NCBI GenBank assembly: GCA_019416865.1
Contig: DXWL01000011.1
Span: 1 to 55,959, forward strand
From: Fusobacterium sp.
GTDB taxonomy: Bacteria > Fusobacteriota > Fusobacteriia > Fusobacteriales > Fusobacteriaceae
Direction of reading: 5' to 3'
Length of the DNA: 55,959 nt
Shown here: positions 1-7,695 of the stretch, in pieces
How the letters are laid out: each line of letters opens with the position of its first letter
How positions within the stretch are numbered: the stretch's first letter is position 1
The notes under the pieces: model-generated
Seen by the model: the letters and a program-made list of their open reading frames with translations, nothing else
What the model was told of the DNA's origin: nothing
Databases searched by the model: none
Position numbers and translations under genes: made by a program

Positions 1-111
1 GAATCTTATAATTTTAAAAAAAGAAAAAGAATATATACTTTTTTAATATGGATTTATCATATTGGGATATTATTTTATCCATCAACGGTAATTATGTTTA
101 AATGGTTTTAG
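1..111 (+). CDS. C-terminal end of an unidentified, probably membrane protein (partial)
   Basis: Frame 1 is open from the first base to a TAG at 109-111, giving 36 residues: a basic stretch (KKRKR) and then a hydrophobic aromatic segment with the look of a final membrane helix. The following glycosyltransferase starts 10 bases later and its Shine-Dalgarno (GAGGAG) overlaps this stop, as expected for one operon. By position in a glycosyltransferase/flippase cluster it could be the end of an O-antigen polymerase (Wzy) or another membrane glycan enzyme. That is inference, because too little of the protein is visible to identify it. Confidence 0.55.
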   Translation, partial: ESYNFKKRKRIYTFLIWIYHIGILFYPSTVIMFKWF

Positions 112-121
112 AGGAGTAAAA

Positions 122-1198
122 ATGAAAAAAATATTATTTTTTATACCTTTTGGTTTAAAAACCTCAGGTGGAGCAGAAAGAGTGTTGTCAATAATTGCTA
201 ATAGTCTTGTCAAGGAAAAAATATGTAAAGTAGATATTATTTCATATGAAAAAACAGAATCTTTTTATAATTTATCTCCTGAAATAAATTTATTATCATT
301 AAATTTTAAAAATAGCAAAAATTTTTTTCTAAGAAAGATAAAGCCATTATATCTATTGAAAAATTTAAGAATGGTTATAGTAAAAAATCAATATACCCAT
401 ATAGTAGCTTTGGGAGATGATGCGACAATATTGACTTCGATGATTTTTATAAAAAAGATAAAAAAAATATCATGGATTCATAATAGTATTTTTCAAGAAA
501 CCTATATAGTATTAAAGATATTAAGAACGATAGCCTATATATTTATGGAAAAAATAATTATATTGAACACAACAGATAAAAAAATATATGAAAAAAAATA
601 TGGTAAAAAAGTAGAATTAATACCTAATCCTATTATATTAAAAAATAGTGAAGAAAATAATATAAAAGAAAATAAAACGATTTTATGTGTAGGAAGATTG
701 AGTAAAGTAAAAGCATTTGATCAAGCTATTTTTGCTTTTTCTAAAATAGAAAAAAAATATCCTGATTGGAAGTTAAAAATAATAGGTAAAGATGAAGGAG
801 AAAAAATATATTTATCAAATCTGATAAAAAAATTAAATATAAAAAATTGTCAAATAGAAAATGAAGTTCAAAATATAGATGAAGAATATAGAAAATCAGA
901 TATACTACTAGTAACTTCTTTATATGAATGTTTCTCGATGGTAATATTAGAAGCAAAAAAATTTAATCTCGCTATTATTTCTTTTGATTGTAATAGTGGT
1001 CCAAGAGATTTAGTTAAAAATAATTTTAATGGTTTTTTAATAAAGAATAGAAATATTGATGATTTAACAGATAAATTAGAATTTCTTATTTCAAATCCAG
1101 AAAAATTAAAAGAATTTAAACTAAATTCTAAAAAAGATTTAGAAAATTATAACATAGAAAAGATAATAGATAAATGGGAAAATAATATTTTAATATAA
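122..1198 (+). CDS. glycosyltransferase family 4 (GT-B fold)
   Basis: A cytoplasmic enzyme expected to add a sugar from a nucleotide-sugar donor to a lipid-linked surface glycan. The N-terminus carries the glycine-rich GGAERVL signature (residues ~16-22) of GT-B transferases. The C-terminal half has a GRLSKVKAF segment near 190 and an E-x7-E type motif (YECFSMVILEA, near 265) followed by GPRDLV and N-GFL, all typical of Glycos_transf_1. Length (358 aa) is normal. A GAGGAG ribosome site precedes the ATG. It lies 18 bases before a family 2 glycosyltransferase and then a flippase, so it belongs to a surface-polysaccharide (O-antigen or capsule) operon. Sugar and linkage cannot be read from sequence. 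Codon use is extremely A/T-biased. Confidence 0.88.
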   Translation: MKKILFFIPFGLKTSGGAERVLSIIANSLVKEKICKVDIISYEKTESFYNLSPEINLLSLNFKNSKNFFLRKIKPLYLLKNLRMVIVKNQYTHIVALGDDATILTSMIFIKKIKKISWIHNSIFQETYIVLKILRTIAYIFMEKIIILNTTDKKIYEKKYGKKVELIPNPIILKNSEENNIKENKTILCVGRLSKVKAFDQAIFAFSKIEKKYPDWKLKIIGKDEGEKIYLSNLIKKLNIKNCQIENEVQNIDEEYRKSDILLVTSLYECFSMVILEAKKFNLAIISFDCNSGPRDLVKNNFNGFLIKNRNIDDLTDKLEFLISNPEKLKEFKLNSKKDLENYNIEKIIDKWENNILI

Positions 1199-1216
1199 TG
1201 AAAAAAAGGAGAGAAA

Positions 1217-2143
1217 ATGGTTACAGTAATGACACCAACTTATAATAGAGGTTATATTATAAAAAATTTATATGAAAGTTTAAGGAAACAAAGTAGTAAA
1301 AATTTTGAATGGTTAGTGATAGACGATGGCTCACAAGATAATACAGAGGAATTATTTAATAATTATATTTTGAAACAGAAAAATGATTTTAAAATACAAT
1401 ATTATAAAATTAAAAATGGAGGAAAACATAGAGCAATAAATTATGCTTTGGATAAGGCAAAAGGAGAATATTTTTTTATTGTAGATTCAGATGATATTTT
1501 GACAAATGATAGTATAGAAACAATATTAGAATGGTTTAGTACAATAAAAAATAAAAAAAATTATGCAGGTGTAAGTGGCTTAAGAGGATATAAAAATACA
1601 AATATAATGATAGGAAAAACATTTCAAGGTAAATATAAAGATTGCTCAAATTTAGAAAGATTAAATAATAATATAATAGGCGATAAAGCTGAAATATATT
1701 ATACTAATATTTTGAGAAAATATAAATTTCCTGTTTTTGAAAATGAAACATTTTTATCAGAGATGGTAGTATGGAATAAAATAGCAGAAAATGGGTATAT
1801 AATAAGATGGTTTAATAAAATTATTTATAAAGGCGAATATTTAGAAGATGGTTTAACTAAAAATATGGAGACACGTTTTATGAGCTCTCCTAAAGGATAT
1901 GTTCTTTATTTGAAAACTGTTATAAGGAATAATAATTTAATAAATAGAAATAAATTATATAGTTATTATTTATATGGAATTTGGTTTGATTTAGTGAGAA
2001 AAAAATTAATAGATAAAAATTTTGAAGAATTTAAAAATAAAAAACTATGTTTTTATCTTGGTTATGTAATATTTGAATTAAATAAAATAAGAAAAAAAAT
2101 TATAAAATTAAAAAGTAAAAAAGAAGAAAAAAATGTATTATAG
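1217..2143 (+). CDS. glycosyltransferase family 2 (GT-A fold)
   Basis: Opens with the classical GT2 pattern: TPTYNRG at residues ~6-12, WLVIDDGSQDNT near 33-44, GGKHRAINYALDKAKGEY near 70-87 and the metal-binding FIVDSDDIL near 90. The remaining ~200 residues are a variable acceptor region rich in Lys and Asn, with no clear membrane segment. Length (308 aa) fits family members acting on undecaprenyl-linked oligosaccharides. The end overlaps the next gene, a flippase, by 11 bases, so the two are probably translationally coupled. Donor and acceptor sugars are unknown. Confidence 0.88.
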   Translation: MVTVMTPTYNRGYIIKNLYESLRKQSSKNFEWLVIDDGSQDNTEELFNNYILKQKNDFKIQYYKIKNGGKHRAINYALDKAKGEYFFIVDSDDILTNDSIETILEWFSTIKNKKNYAGVSGLRGYKNTNIMIGKTFQGKYKDCSNLERLNNNIIGDKAEIYYTNILRKYKFPVFENETFLSEMVVWNKIAENGYIIRWFNKIIYKGEYLEDGLTKNMETRFMSSPKGYVLYLKTVIRNNNLINRNKLYSYYLYGIWFDLVRKKLIDKNFEEFKNKKLCFYLGYVIFELNKIRKKIIKLKSKKEEKNVL

Positions 2144-3614
2144 TATATTCTTAAATTTAATAATTACAGTATGGATAAGTATAACTTTATTTCTTGTAAA
2201 TAGATATTTTGCTTTTTATCTTGGAGTCCCAAATTTAGGTTTAATGAAATTATTTACTCAATTACTTGCATATTTAAATTTAGCAGAAATAGGTTTAGCT
2301 TCTGCTTCAACTTATGCTTTGTATAAACCACTGGCTGAAAAAAATTATAAACAAATAAGTATAGTAATAAATACAATCACTTCATTATATAATAAAATAT
2401 TTTTATTTATTTTAATGATAGGTTTATTTTTAAATCCTATAATTCCTTTTTTTATAAAAGATAAAATAATTGATAGAAGTATTTATTTATATTGGAGTTT
2501 ATATGTAATAAGTACAGCTTTAAGTTATAGTTTTGTAAAGTATTCTATTTTATTTGCAGCAGATCAAAAATTTTTGTTTGTAAGATTGATACAAGGTGGA
2601 AGCAGAATATTCTGCCAGTTATTACAAATATTGGTAATAATAAAATTACAGTCATTTTTAATTTTTATCCTGCTTTTGATTTTAGATAATGTAATTCAGT
2701 ATGTTTTTTATAAATTGTATTATATAAAAAATTACAGTTATATTTTTAAAACTAAAATAAAAGATAAGTCAATAACCAATAATTTAAAAAATTTGTTTTG
2801 GCATAAAGTTGCAGGACTGGTAGTATTTAATACAGATTTAATACTTATTTCAAAATTTATTTCTCTTGAAATAGTAGGGATATATGCAAGTTATCAGATG
2901 ATAATTCAAATGATAATGACAATCATAAGTATAGTTTTAAATGTGCTTAGACCCAAAATAGGGAAATATATTGCAGAAAATAGTAAAGAAAATATTTTTA
3001 ATTATTGGAAAAATTTAAATATTTTATCCTTATTTGTCAGTATATTATTTTCAGTTTGTACTTATAAACTGATAAATAATTTTATTTTTTTATGGCTTGG
3101 AAAAGATTTTATATTACCGAAATTAACTGTAATTTTAATTCTTACAAATTTATTTGTTCAATGTTTCAGAGGAATAACAGATATTTTTAAAGATGGAAGT
3201 GGATTTTTTGATGATATTCATCTACCGATATCAGAAGCTGTAATAAATTTTGTAATATCAATAATTTTAGTTCAATATATTGGATTAAACGGAGTAATAA
3301 TAGGAACAATATTTTCAAATATTTTAATAATTTGCATTGCAAGACCGATTTTAGTTTTTAAAAGATGTTTTGGTAAAAATATAAAATATTATATAAAAAT
3401 ATATGAAAATTATTTAGTTCTAATAGCTATTTCATTACTAAGTTGTAATTTTGTAATGAAATTTATTCCATTAAAAAATATTAGTTCATGGTTTGACTGG
3501 ATAATACAGGGAACAATTATAGGAATTATAACTTTTGTGATTGTTTTTATAATATTTTTAAGTAATAAAGATTTTAGAGATAATTTATTATTTTTAAAGA
3601 AAAAAGAAAATTAA
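2133..3614 (+). CDS. polysaccharide (O-antigen) flippase, Wzx/MOP-type membrane protein
   Basis: A 493-residue, almost wholly hydrophobic protein with roughly a dozen membrane segments separated by short Lys/Asn loops, the layout of Wzx/RfbX-type MOP superfamily flippases that move lipid-linked repeat units across the inner membrane. The N-terminus (VNRYFAFYLGVPNLGLMKLF, then LAEIGLASASTYALYKPLAE) matches the usual start of polysaccharide_synt proteins, where 'AEIGL..A' is common. It overlaps the upstream GT2 gene by 11 bases and sits 17 bases before the TPR/cyclase-like gene, so the surface-glycan operon appears to read into that cassette. Substrate unknown. A teichuronic or teichoic type exporter of the same fold is the main alternative. 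Confidence 0.82.
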   Translation: MYYSIFLNLIITVWISITLFLVNRYFAFYLGVPNLGLMKLFTQLLAYLNLAEIGLASASTYALYKPLAEKNYKQISIVINTITSLYNKIFLFILMIGLFLNPIIPFFIKDKIIDRSIYLYWSLYVISTALSYSFVKYSILFAADQKFLFVRLIQGGSRIFCQLLQILVIIKLQSFLIFILLLILDNVIQYVFYKLYYIKNYSYIFKTKIKDKSITNNLKNLFWHKVAGLVVFNTDLILISKFISLEIVGIYASYQMIIQMIMTIISIVLNVLRPKIGKYIAENSKENIFNYWKNLNILSLFVSILFSVCTYKLINNFIFLWLGKDFILPKLTVILILTNLFVQCFRGITDIFKDGSGFFDDIHLPISEAVINFVISIILVQYIGLNGVIIGTIFSNILIICIARPILVFKRCFGKNIKYYIKIYENYLVLIAISLLSCNFVMKFIPLKNISSWFDWIIQGTIIGIITFVIVFIIFLSNKDFRDNLLFLKKKEN

Positions 3615-3631
3615 TTCATAGGAGGGCAAAA

Positions 3632-4792
3632 ATGTCAGAAATTACTTATAAATATTATCCAGATGTACCTGGAAGTAATAAATTTGAACAATATCTTAAT
3701 TTGTTATATTTGGGACAAAAATATAAAAGATGTAAACAATATGATATAGCAGATGATATTTATAATACAATTATTCAAAATTTTGGAGAAACAGGTGTTT
3801 TAGATGTTGCTATTGCAAAAAATTTGGCTTCACGTGGGGATTATGACCAAGCAATAGAATATCTTCAAAGAGCATTAGACTCATATAATATTTCAAACAG
3901 TCTTTTAAGAGAAGAAGGATATAATTCAACGATAAATGATCACTTAAAAATTTTAAAAAATAGGGATAAAATATCACATGATGAATTTTTAAAATATTTA
4001 ACAGGTATTTCTGGAGATAAGGATTATGCTTGTGTAGATGAAAAAAATTATAGTAAATCTATAGTTATATTTATTGATTTACTGGGAACAAAAGAATCAG
4101 AGAATAATTTTAAAAAACTATTTAGTGCTAATATGATTTTTAGAAATAAAGTACAAAAAATAGAAAATATAGGAAAAGAAATTTTTACAAGAAAAGTTTT
4201 TGCTTTTTCAGATTGCTGTTTTATAATTTTTAAACAAAAATATAAAAATAAAGATATTTTTGAAGAAAGTGTTATAAAAGAGATATTAATTTCATTTTCA
4301 AAAGTATGTGTAGAACTTCTTAAAGAGAAAATATTCTTTAGAAGCGGGGTTGCTTATGGAGATATTTGGAATGATATGGAGGGAATGTTTGGTCCTGCAG
4401 CAAATGAAGCATATCTTCTTGAAAGTAAATTTTCAAACTATATTAGAATAGGAATAAATAAAGAAATAGCAGAATTAGTATATAAAAATACAGATACCAT
4501 TATACTTTATGATGAAAAAGAAAAACTGTATTATTTAAACATTTTTTATCTAACAGAACAAGGCAAATTATATGTTAATGAAAATAAATGTGGAGAATAT
4601 TTAGAAAATATCCATGCTCATGTAAAAGAAGTTATGAAACAATATAAGAAAAAGATAAGAGATATTATTGAAAATAAAGAAAATATTCCTTTAGAAAGTA
4701 TATCTTTATTGGAAAAATATGGTCATATTTTACAAAAATATTTATGGTTTAATAATTATCTTCAGGAAAGAAAAAAATATAAAAAGATTTAA
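3632..4792 (+). CDS. TPR protein with class III nucleotidyl-cyclase-like domain
   Basis: Two parts are visible. Residues ~20-90 form TPR-like helical hairpins (e.g. GDYDQAIEYLQRALDSY). Residues ~143-280 resemble a class III cyclase homology domain: IFIDLLG (145-151, Asp149 where the first metal Asp sits), FAFSDCCFIIF (190-200, Asp194 at the second metal position), RSGVAYGDIW (237-246) and GPAANEAYLLES (254-265). The Asn of the usual N-x3-R transition-state pair is present (Asn258), but the Arg position is Leu262, so activity or product may differ from adenylate cyclase. Known of the family: cyclase-fold proteins occur in cyclic-nucleotide signalling, including phage defence (Pycsar). The assignment here is inference from motifs. 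AGGAGG precedes the ATG. The next gene, 32 bases on, encodes a HEPN-type protein. Confidence 0.6.
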   Translation: MSEITYKYYPDVPGSNKFEQYLNLLYLGQKYKRCKQYDIADDIYNTIIQNFGETGVLDVAIAKNLASRGDYDQAIEYLQRALDSYNISNSLLREEGYNSTINDHLKILKNRDKISHDEFLKYLTGISGDKDYACVDEKNYSKSIVIFIDLLGTKESENNFKKLFSANMIFRNKVQKIENIGKEIFTRKVFAFSDCCFIIFKQKYKNKDIFEESVIKEILISFSKVCVELLKEKIFFRSGVAYGDIWNDMEGMFGPAANEAYLLESKFSNYIRIGINKEIAELVYKNTDTIILYDEKEKLYYLNIFYLTEQGKLYVNENKCGEYLENIHAHVKEVMKQYKKKIRDIIENKENIPLESISLLEKYGHILQKYLWFNNYLQERKKYKKI

Positions 4793-4824
4793 AATTTTAT
4801 TAAATGTGAAGAGGTGATATTTTT

Positions 4825-5892
4825 ATGGTAGAAAAATTTTATAAAAAAGAATTTTTTGCAGAAAATGGTATGTATACAAAATTAAGTAATCCAGAACAGG
4901 CAATAAATTATATAAATGAAAAGTTAGTTAAATTATTAGAAACTTCTAATTTTGATGAAAAAGCAAAAATAAGATCAGAAATTTTTAAAGACTTCAAAGA
5001 AATATATGAGTATGATATTATAAATGCCACATTTCCAGATCCTCCTGGACATTTTGATGATAAAAAAGAGAAAGAAGATTTTATTGCCAAAAAAATTTTA
5101 ATACAAGATATAGGAATATATCTGTCTGATCTTTTTAGAAATTATCACCAAAGTTATTACTTAAATACTAAAATAATTCATAGAATTATTATCCCCGAAA
5201 CAATGATAAATTATAAAGAAATATATTATAAAGCTATATGTGATTATTATTCATTAATTTTAGGGATGGATTATCCTTATGAGATAACAGAAAACGGATT
5301 AATATATAGAAAAAATATAGAAAAATCAGAATTTTGTTCACTTGAAAAAAATATAGAAAATGGAGAACATGCTGTGACTGCAACTTTTCTTTTACCGTCG
5401 TTAATAGAACATTTTCTTTTAGATAAATTACAAAAAAGAATGCTTTATAATGGAATAACAGAAATTAATACTTTAGTTAAAGAAAATAAAATTACATTGG
5501 AAGAAATTGATGATAAAATTATAAAAAAATTTGAAAGTTTAAAAAATGGAATAGAAAAAGTAACTTTTCTTGGTTCAGAAGAATATATAATGGGAAGAAT
5601 ATATTCTTTATTTGTAAAAAATAAAATTTTAAAAGATACAAAAGATAATAAAATGGTTTTAATTGGGGAGAAGCGAACATTAGGAGCAGTTTTGTATTCG
5701 AAATATGCTAAATCACAGATAAAAGAAGAGTATATGTATATATTGGATAGTTTATTTTCTACTAAAAAAATGAATCTTAGAAATAGTATTATGCATGGAA
5801 ATAATACAACTTATAATTATCTTGAAGTTGGTATAGCTTCAATTATGTTTGAAATACTTTGGAGTATAGCTCGTGGGGATATATTTATTTAA
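4825..5892 (+). CDS. DUF4209/HEPN-type protein with C-terminal RNxxxHG motif
   Basis: A 355-residue, largely helical soluble protein. Its C-terminal ~60 residues read LRNSIMHGN (Arg319, His324) followed by a hydrophobic helix, matching the RNxxxHG signature of Pfam DUF4209 and the R-x4-H catalytic motif of HEPN domains, many of which are ribonucleases in toxin-antitoxin and phage-defence systems. The N-terminal ~300 residues have no motif I recognise. It is preceded by GAGGTGA and lies between the cyclase-like gene and two HU-like genes with short gaps, consistent with one transcript. Possible roles are an RNase effector controlled by its neighbour, or a housekeeping RNA-binding protein. Nuclease activity is not proven by the motif alone. 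Confidence 0.6.
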   Translation: MVEKFYKKEFFAENGMYTKLSNPEQAINYINEKLVKLLETSNFDEKAKIRSEIFKDFKEIYEYDIINATFPDPPGHFDDKKEKEDFIAKKILIQDIGIYLSDLFRNYHQSYYLNTKIIHRIIIPETMINYKEIYYKAICDYYSLILGMDYPYEITENGLIYRKNIEKSEFCSLEKNIENGEHAVTATFLLPSLIEHFLLDKLQKRMLYNGITEINTLVKENKITLEEIDDKIIKKFESLKNGIEKVTFLGSEEYIMGRIYSLFVKNKILKDTKDNKMVLIGEKRTLGAVLYSKYAKSQIKEEYMYILDSLFSTKKMNLRNSIMHGNNTTYNYLEVGIASIMFEILWSIARGDIFI

Positions 5893-5910
5893 AATTTGGA
5901 GAAATAAAAA

Positions 5911-6201
5911 ATGACAACAAAATTTGATTTAGTAACTTTTTATTCTGAATTTAATAAGATAAAAGATTTTGAAGAATCAGAGGAAAAAATAGACAGATTT
6001 CTTGAAACATTGGAAAAAGCATTAAAGACTGATAAAAGAGTAGTTTTTAAAATGTTTGGTTCTTTTGAAGTGAAAGAAACTAAGGAAAGAGAAATTGTAG
6101 ATCCAAAGGATACCAGCAATATTATTTGTGCAAAGCCTAGAAAATATATAAAATTCAAAGTAAGTAAATCTTTAGAAGATAATTTGTGTTTGGAAAAATA
6201 A
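5911..6201 (+). CDS. HU/IHF-like DNA-binding protein, first of a tandem pair
   Basis: A 96-residue divergent member of the bacterial HU/IHF family. The diagnostic segment is VVFKMFGSFEVKETKEREIVDP (residues ~45-66), equivalent to the 'GFGTFEVR.R..R.G.NP' strand-turn of HU, followed by a basic arm and KPRKYIKFKVSKSLEDNL, equivalent to HU's 'P.FK.GK.LK..V'. The N-terminal dimerisation helices are acidic and less conserved. It starts 18 bases after the HEPN gene and shares most of its core with the next gene, so the two arose by duplication. Probably binds DNA as homo- or heterodimer. Whether it has a general nucleoid role or serves this cassette is unknown. Confidence 0.78.
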   Translation: MTTKFDLVTFYSEFNKIKDFEESEEKIDRFLETLEKALKTDKRVVFKMFGSFEVKETKEREIVDPKDTSNIICAKPRKYIKFKVSKSLEDNLCLEK

Positions 6202-6210
6202 GGAAAAATT

Positions 6211-6489
6211 ATGACAAAAAAAGAATTTAAGAAATTTTATGCACAACAGAATAATTTAAGTGATGAACAAGCTTCAAAAGAAGTAGAGCTGTTTCTTGAA
6301 ACAATGAAAGAGGTATTTTCAAAATATCCAAAAGTTGTATTCAGAAATTTTGGTACTTTTGAAGTTAAGGAAACCAAAGAAAGAAAAATTGTAGATCCAA
6401 AAGACAGTAGTAATATTATTCATGCTAAACCAAGAAAATACATAAAATTTAAAACTAGCAAAAATTTGGAAGAAAAATTGGAAAAATAA
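6211..6489 (+). CDS. HU/IHF-like DNA-binding protein, second of a tandem pair
   Basis: Paralogue of the preceding gene, 92 residues, with a more canonical N-terminus (MTKKEFKKFYA, like the start of HU). It has the same core: VVFRNFGTFEVKETKERKIVDP, then SSNIIHAKPRKYIKFKTSKNLEEKL. The stretch from FEVKETKER through KPRKYIKFK is nearly identical in both copies, while the helical N-termini differ, which favours an obligate pair of subunits like IhfA/IhfB over simple redundancy (inference). Only 9 bases separate the two genes and a strong terminator follows 5 bases after the stop, closing the operon. Confidence 0.8.
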   Translation: MTKKEFKKFYAQQNNLSDEQASKEVELFLETMKEVFSKYPKVVFRNFGTFEVKETKERKIVDPKDSSNIIHAKPRKYIKFKTSKNLEEKLEK

Positions 6490-6494
6490 TTTTT

Positions 6495-6535
6495 AAAACA
6501 GTCGGAAAATTAAAATATCGACTGTTTTATTTTTC
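6495..6535 (+). terminator. intrinsic terminator after the HU pair
   Basis: Perfect 10-bp stem AAAACAGTCG (6495-6504) / CGACTGTTTT (6519-6528) with a 14-base loop, followed by ATTTTT. It separates the AT-rich accessory operon from the housekeeping prfA operon. Confidence 0.85.
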
Positions 6536-6550
6536 TAAAAAGACTATATA

Positions 6551-6579
6551 TTGTAATCAATTTATTTTTATGGTATAAT
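6551..6579 (+). promoter_or_regulatory. sigma-70 promoter for prfA operon
   Basis: TTGTAA (6551-6556), 17-base spacer, TATAAT (6574-6579). It lies between the terminator and prfA, leaving a leader of about 30 bases. Confidence 0.75.
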
Positions 6580-6616
6580 CTATAAGTTAAAATATAGGTA
6601 TAAGGAGTTGAAATAA

Positions 6617-7693
6617 TTGTTCGGAAAATTAGATGAAGTTGTTAAAAGACATGAAGAGCTTACACATCTTTTGGGAACTATTGAAGTGGCAAGTGATACT
6701 AAAAAGATGATAGAGTACAATAAAGCATTAAACGAGCTGACACCAATTGTTGAAAAATACAGTGAGTATAAATCACTTGTTGATGATTTAGAATTTATAA
6801 AAGAAAATATAAAATCTGAAAAAGATGCAGATATGAAAGAAATGATGCAGGAAGAAATGAAAGAGATTGAGGAAAAACTTCCTGGACTTGAAGATGAATT
6901 AAGAATTCTTCTTCTTCCAAAAGACCCTAATGATGACAGAAACGTTATCATTGAGATAAGAGGAGGAGCAGGAGGAGATGAAGCTGCTCTTTTTGCAGGG
7001 GATCTTTACAGAATGTATGTAAGATATGCTGAAAGACACAGATGGAAAGTTGATGTAATAGAACTTCAAGAAATCGGTGTTGGGGGAATAAAAGAGGTTG
7101 TATTTTCAGTAGGAGGACAAGGAGCGTATTCAAAATTAAAATATGAATCAGGAGTTCACAGAGTACAAAGAGTTCCTGCAACAGAAGCAGCTGGAAGAAT
7201 TCATACATCTACGGCGACAGTAGCAGTGCTTCCAGAAGTTGATGAAGTTGAACAAATAAGTTCAATTAATCCTGCTGAACTTAAAATAGATACTTACAGA
7301 TCTGGAGGAGCAGGAGGACAGCACGTAAATATGACTGACTCTGCTGTAAGAATTACTCACCTTCCAACAGGTATTGTAGTACAATGTCAAGATGAAAGAT
7401 CACAGCTTAAAAACAGAGAAAAAGCAATGAAACACCTTCTTTCAAAACTTTATGAAATAGAATGTGAAAAACAAAGATCACAAGTTGAAAACGAAAGAAA
7501 ACTTCAAGTAGGAAGCGGAGCGAGATCAGAAAAAATAAGAACATACAATTTCCCTCAAGGAAGAATTACAGATCACAGAATAAAATACACTGTTTACCAA
7601 CTAGAAGCATTCTTAGATGGAGATTTAGAAGAGATGATAGATGCTCTTACAACATTTGATCAGGCTGAAAAACTGAAAAATATTGCGGAGTAA
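6617..7693 (+). CDS. prfA: peptide chain release factor 1
   Basis: Reads UAA and UAG stop codons and triggers peptidyl-tRNA hydrolysis on the ribosome. The GGQ loop that enters the peptidyl-transferase centre is present in SGGAGGQHVNMTDSAVRITH (near residue 230), and the codon-recognition region and KNREKAMKHL segment follow the RF1 pattern. Length (358 aa) is standard. The start is a TTG at 6617 with AAGGAG (6602-6607) upstream; the encoded MFGKLDEVVKRHEEL matches the normal RF1 N-terminus. Two bases separate it from prmC, whose product methylates the GGQ glutamine, a conserved pairing. Confidence 0.97.
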   Translation: MFGKLDEVVKRHEELTHLLGTIEVASDTKKMIEYNKALNELTPIVEKYSEYKSLVDDLEFIKENIKSEKDADMKEMMQEEMKEIEEKLPGLEDELRILLLPKDPNDDRNVIIEIRGGAGGDEAALFAGDLYRMYVRYAERHRWKVDVIELQEIGVGGIKEVVFSVGGQGAYSKLKYESGVHRVQRVPATEAAGRIHTSTATVAVLPEVDEVEQISSINPAELKIDTYRSGGAGGQHVNMTDSAVRITHLPTGIVVQCQDERSQLKNREKAMKHLLSKLYEIECEKQRSQVENERKLQVGSGARSEKIRTYNFPQGRITDHRIKYTVYQLEAFLDGDLEEMIDALTTFDQAEKLKNIAE

Positions 7694-7695
7694 TC

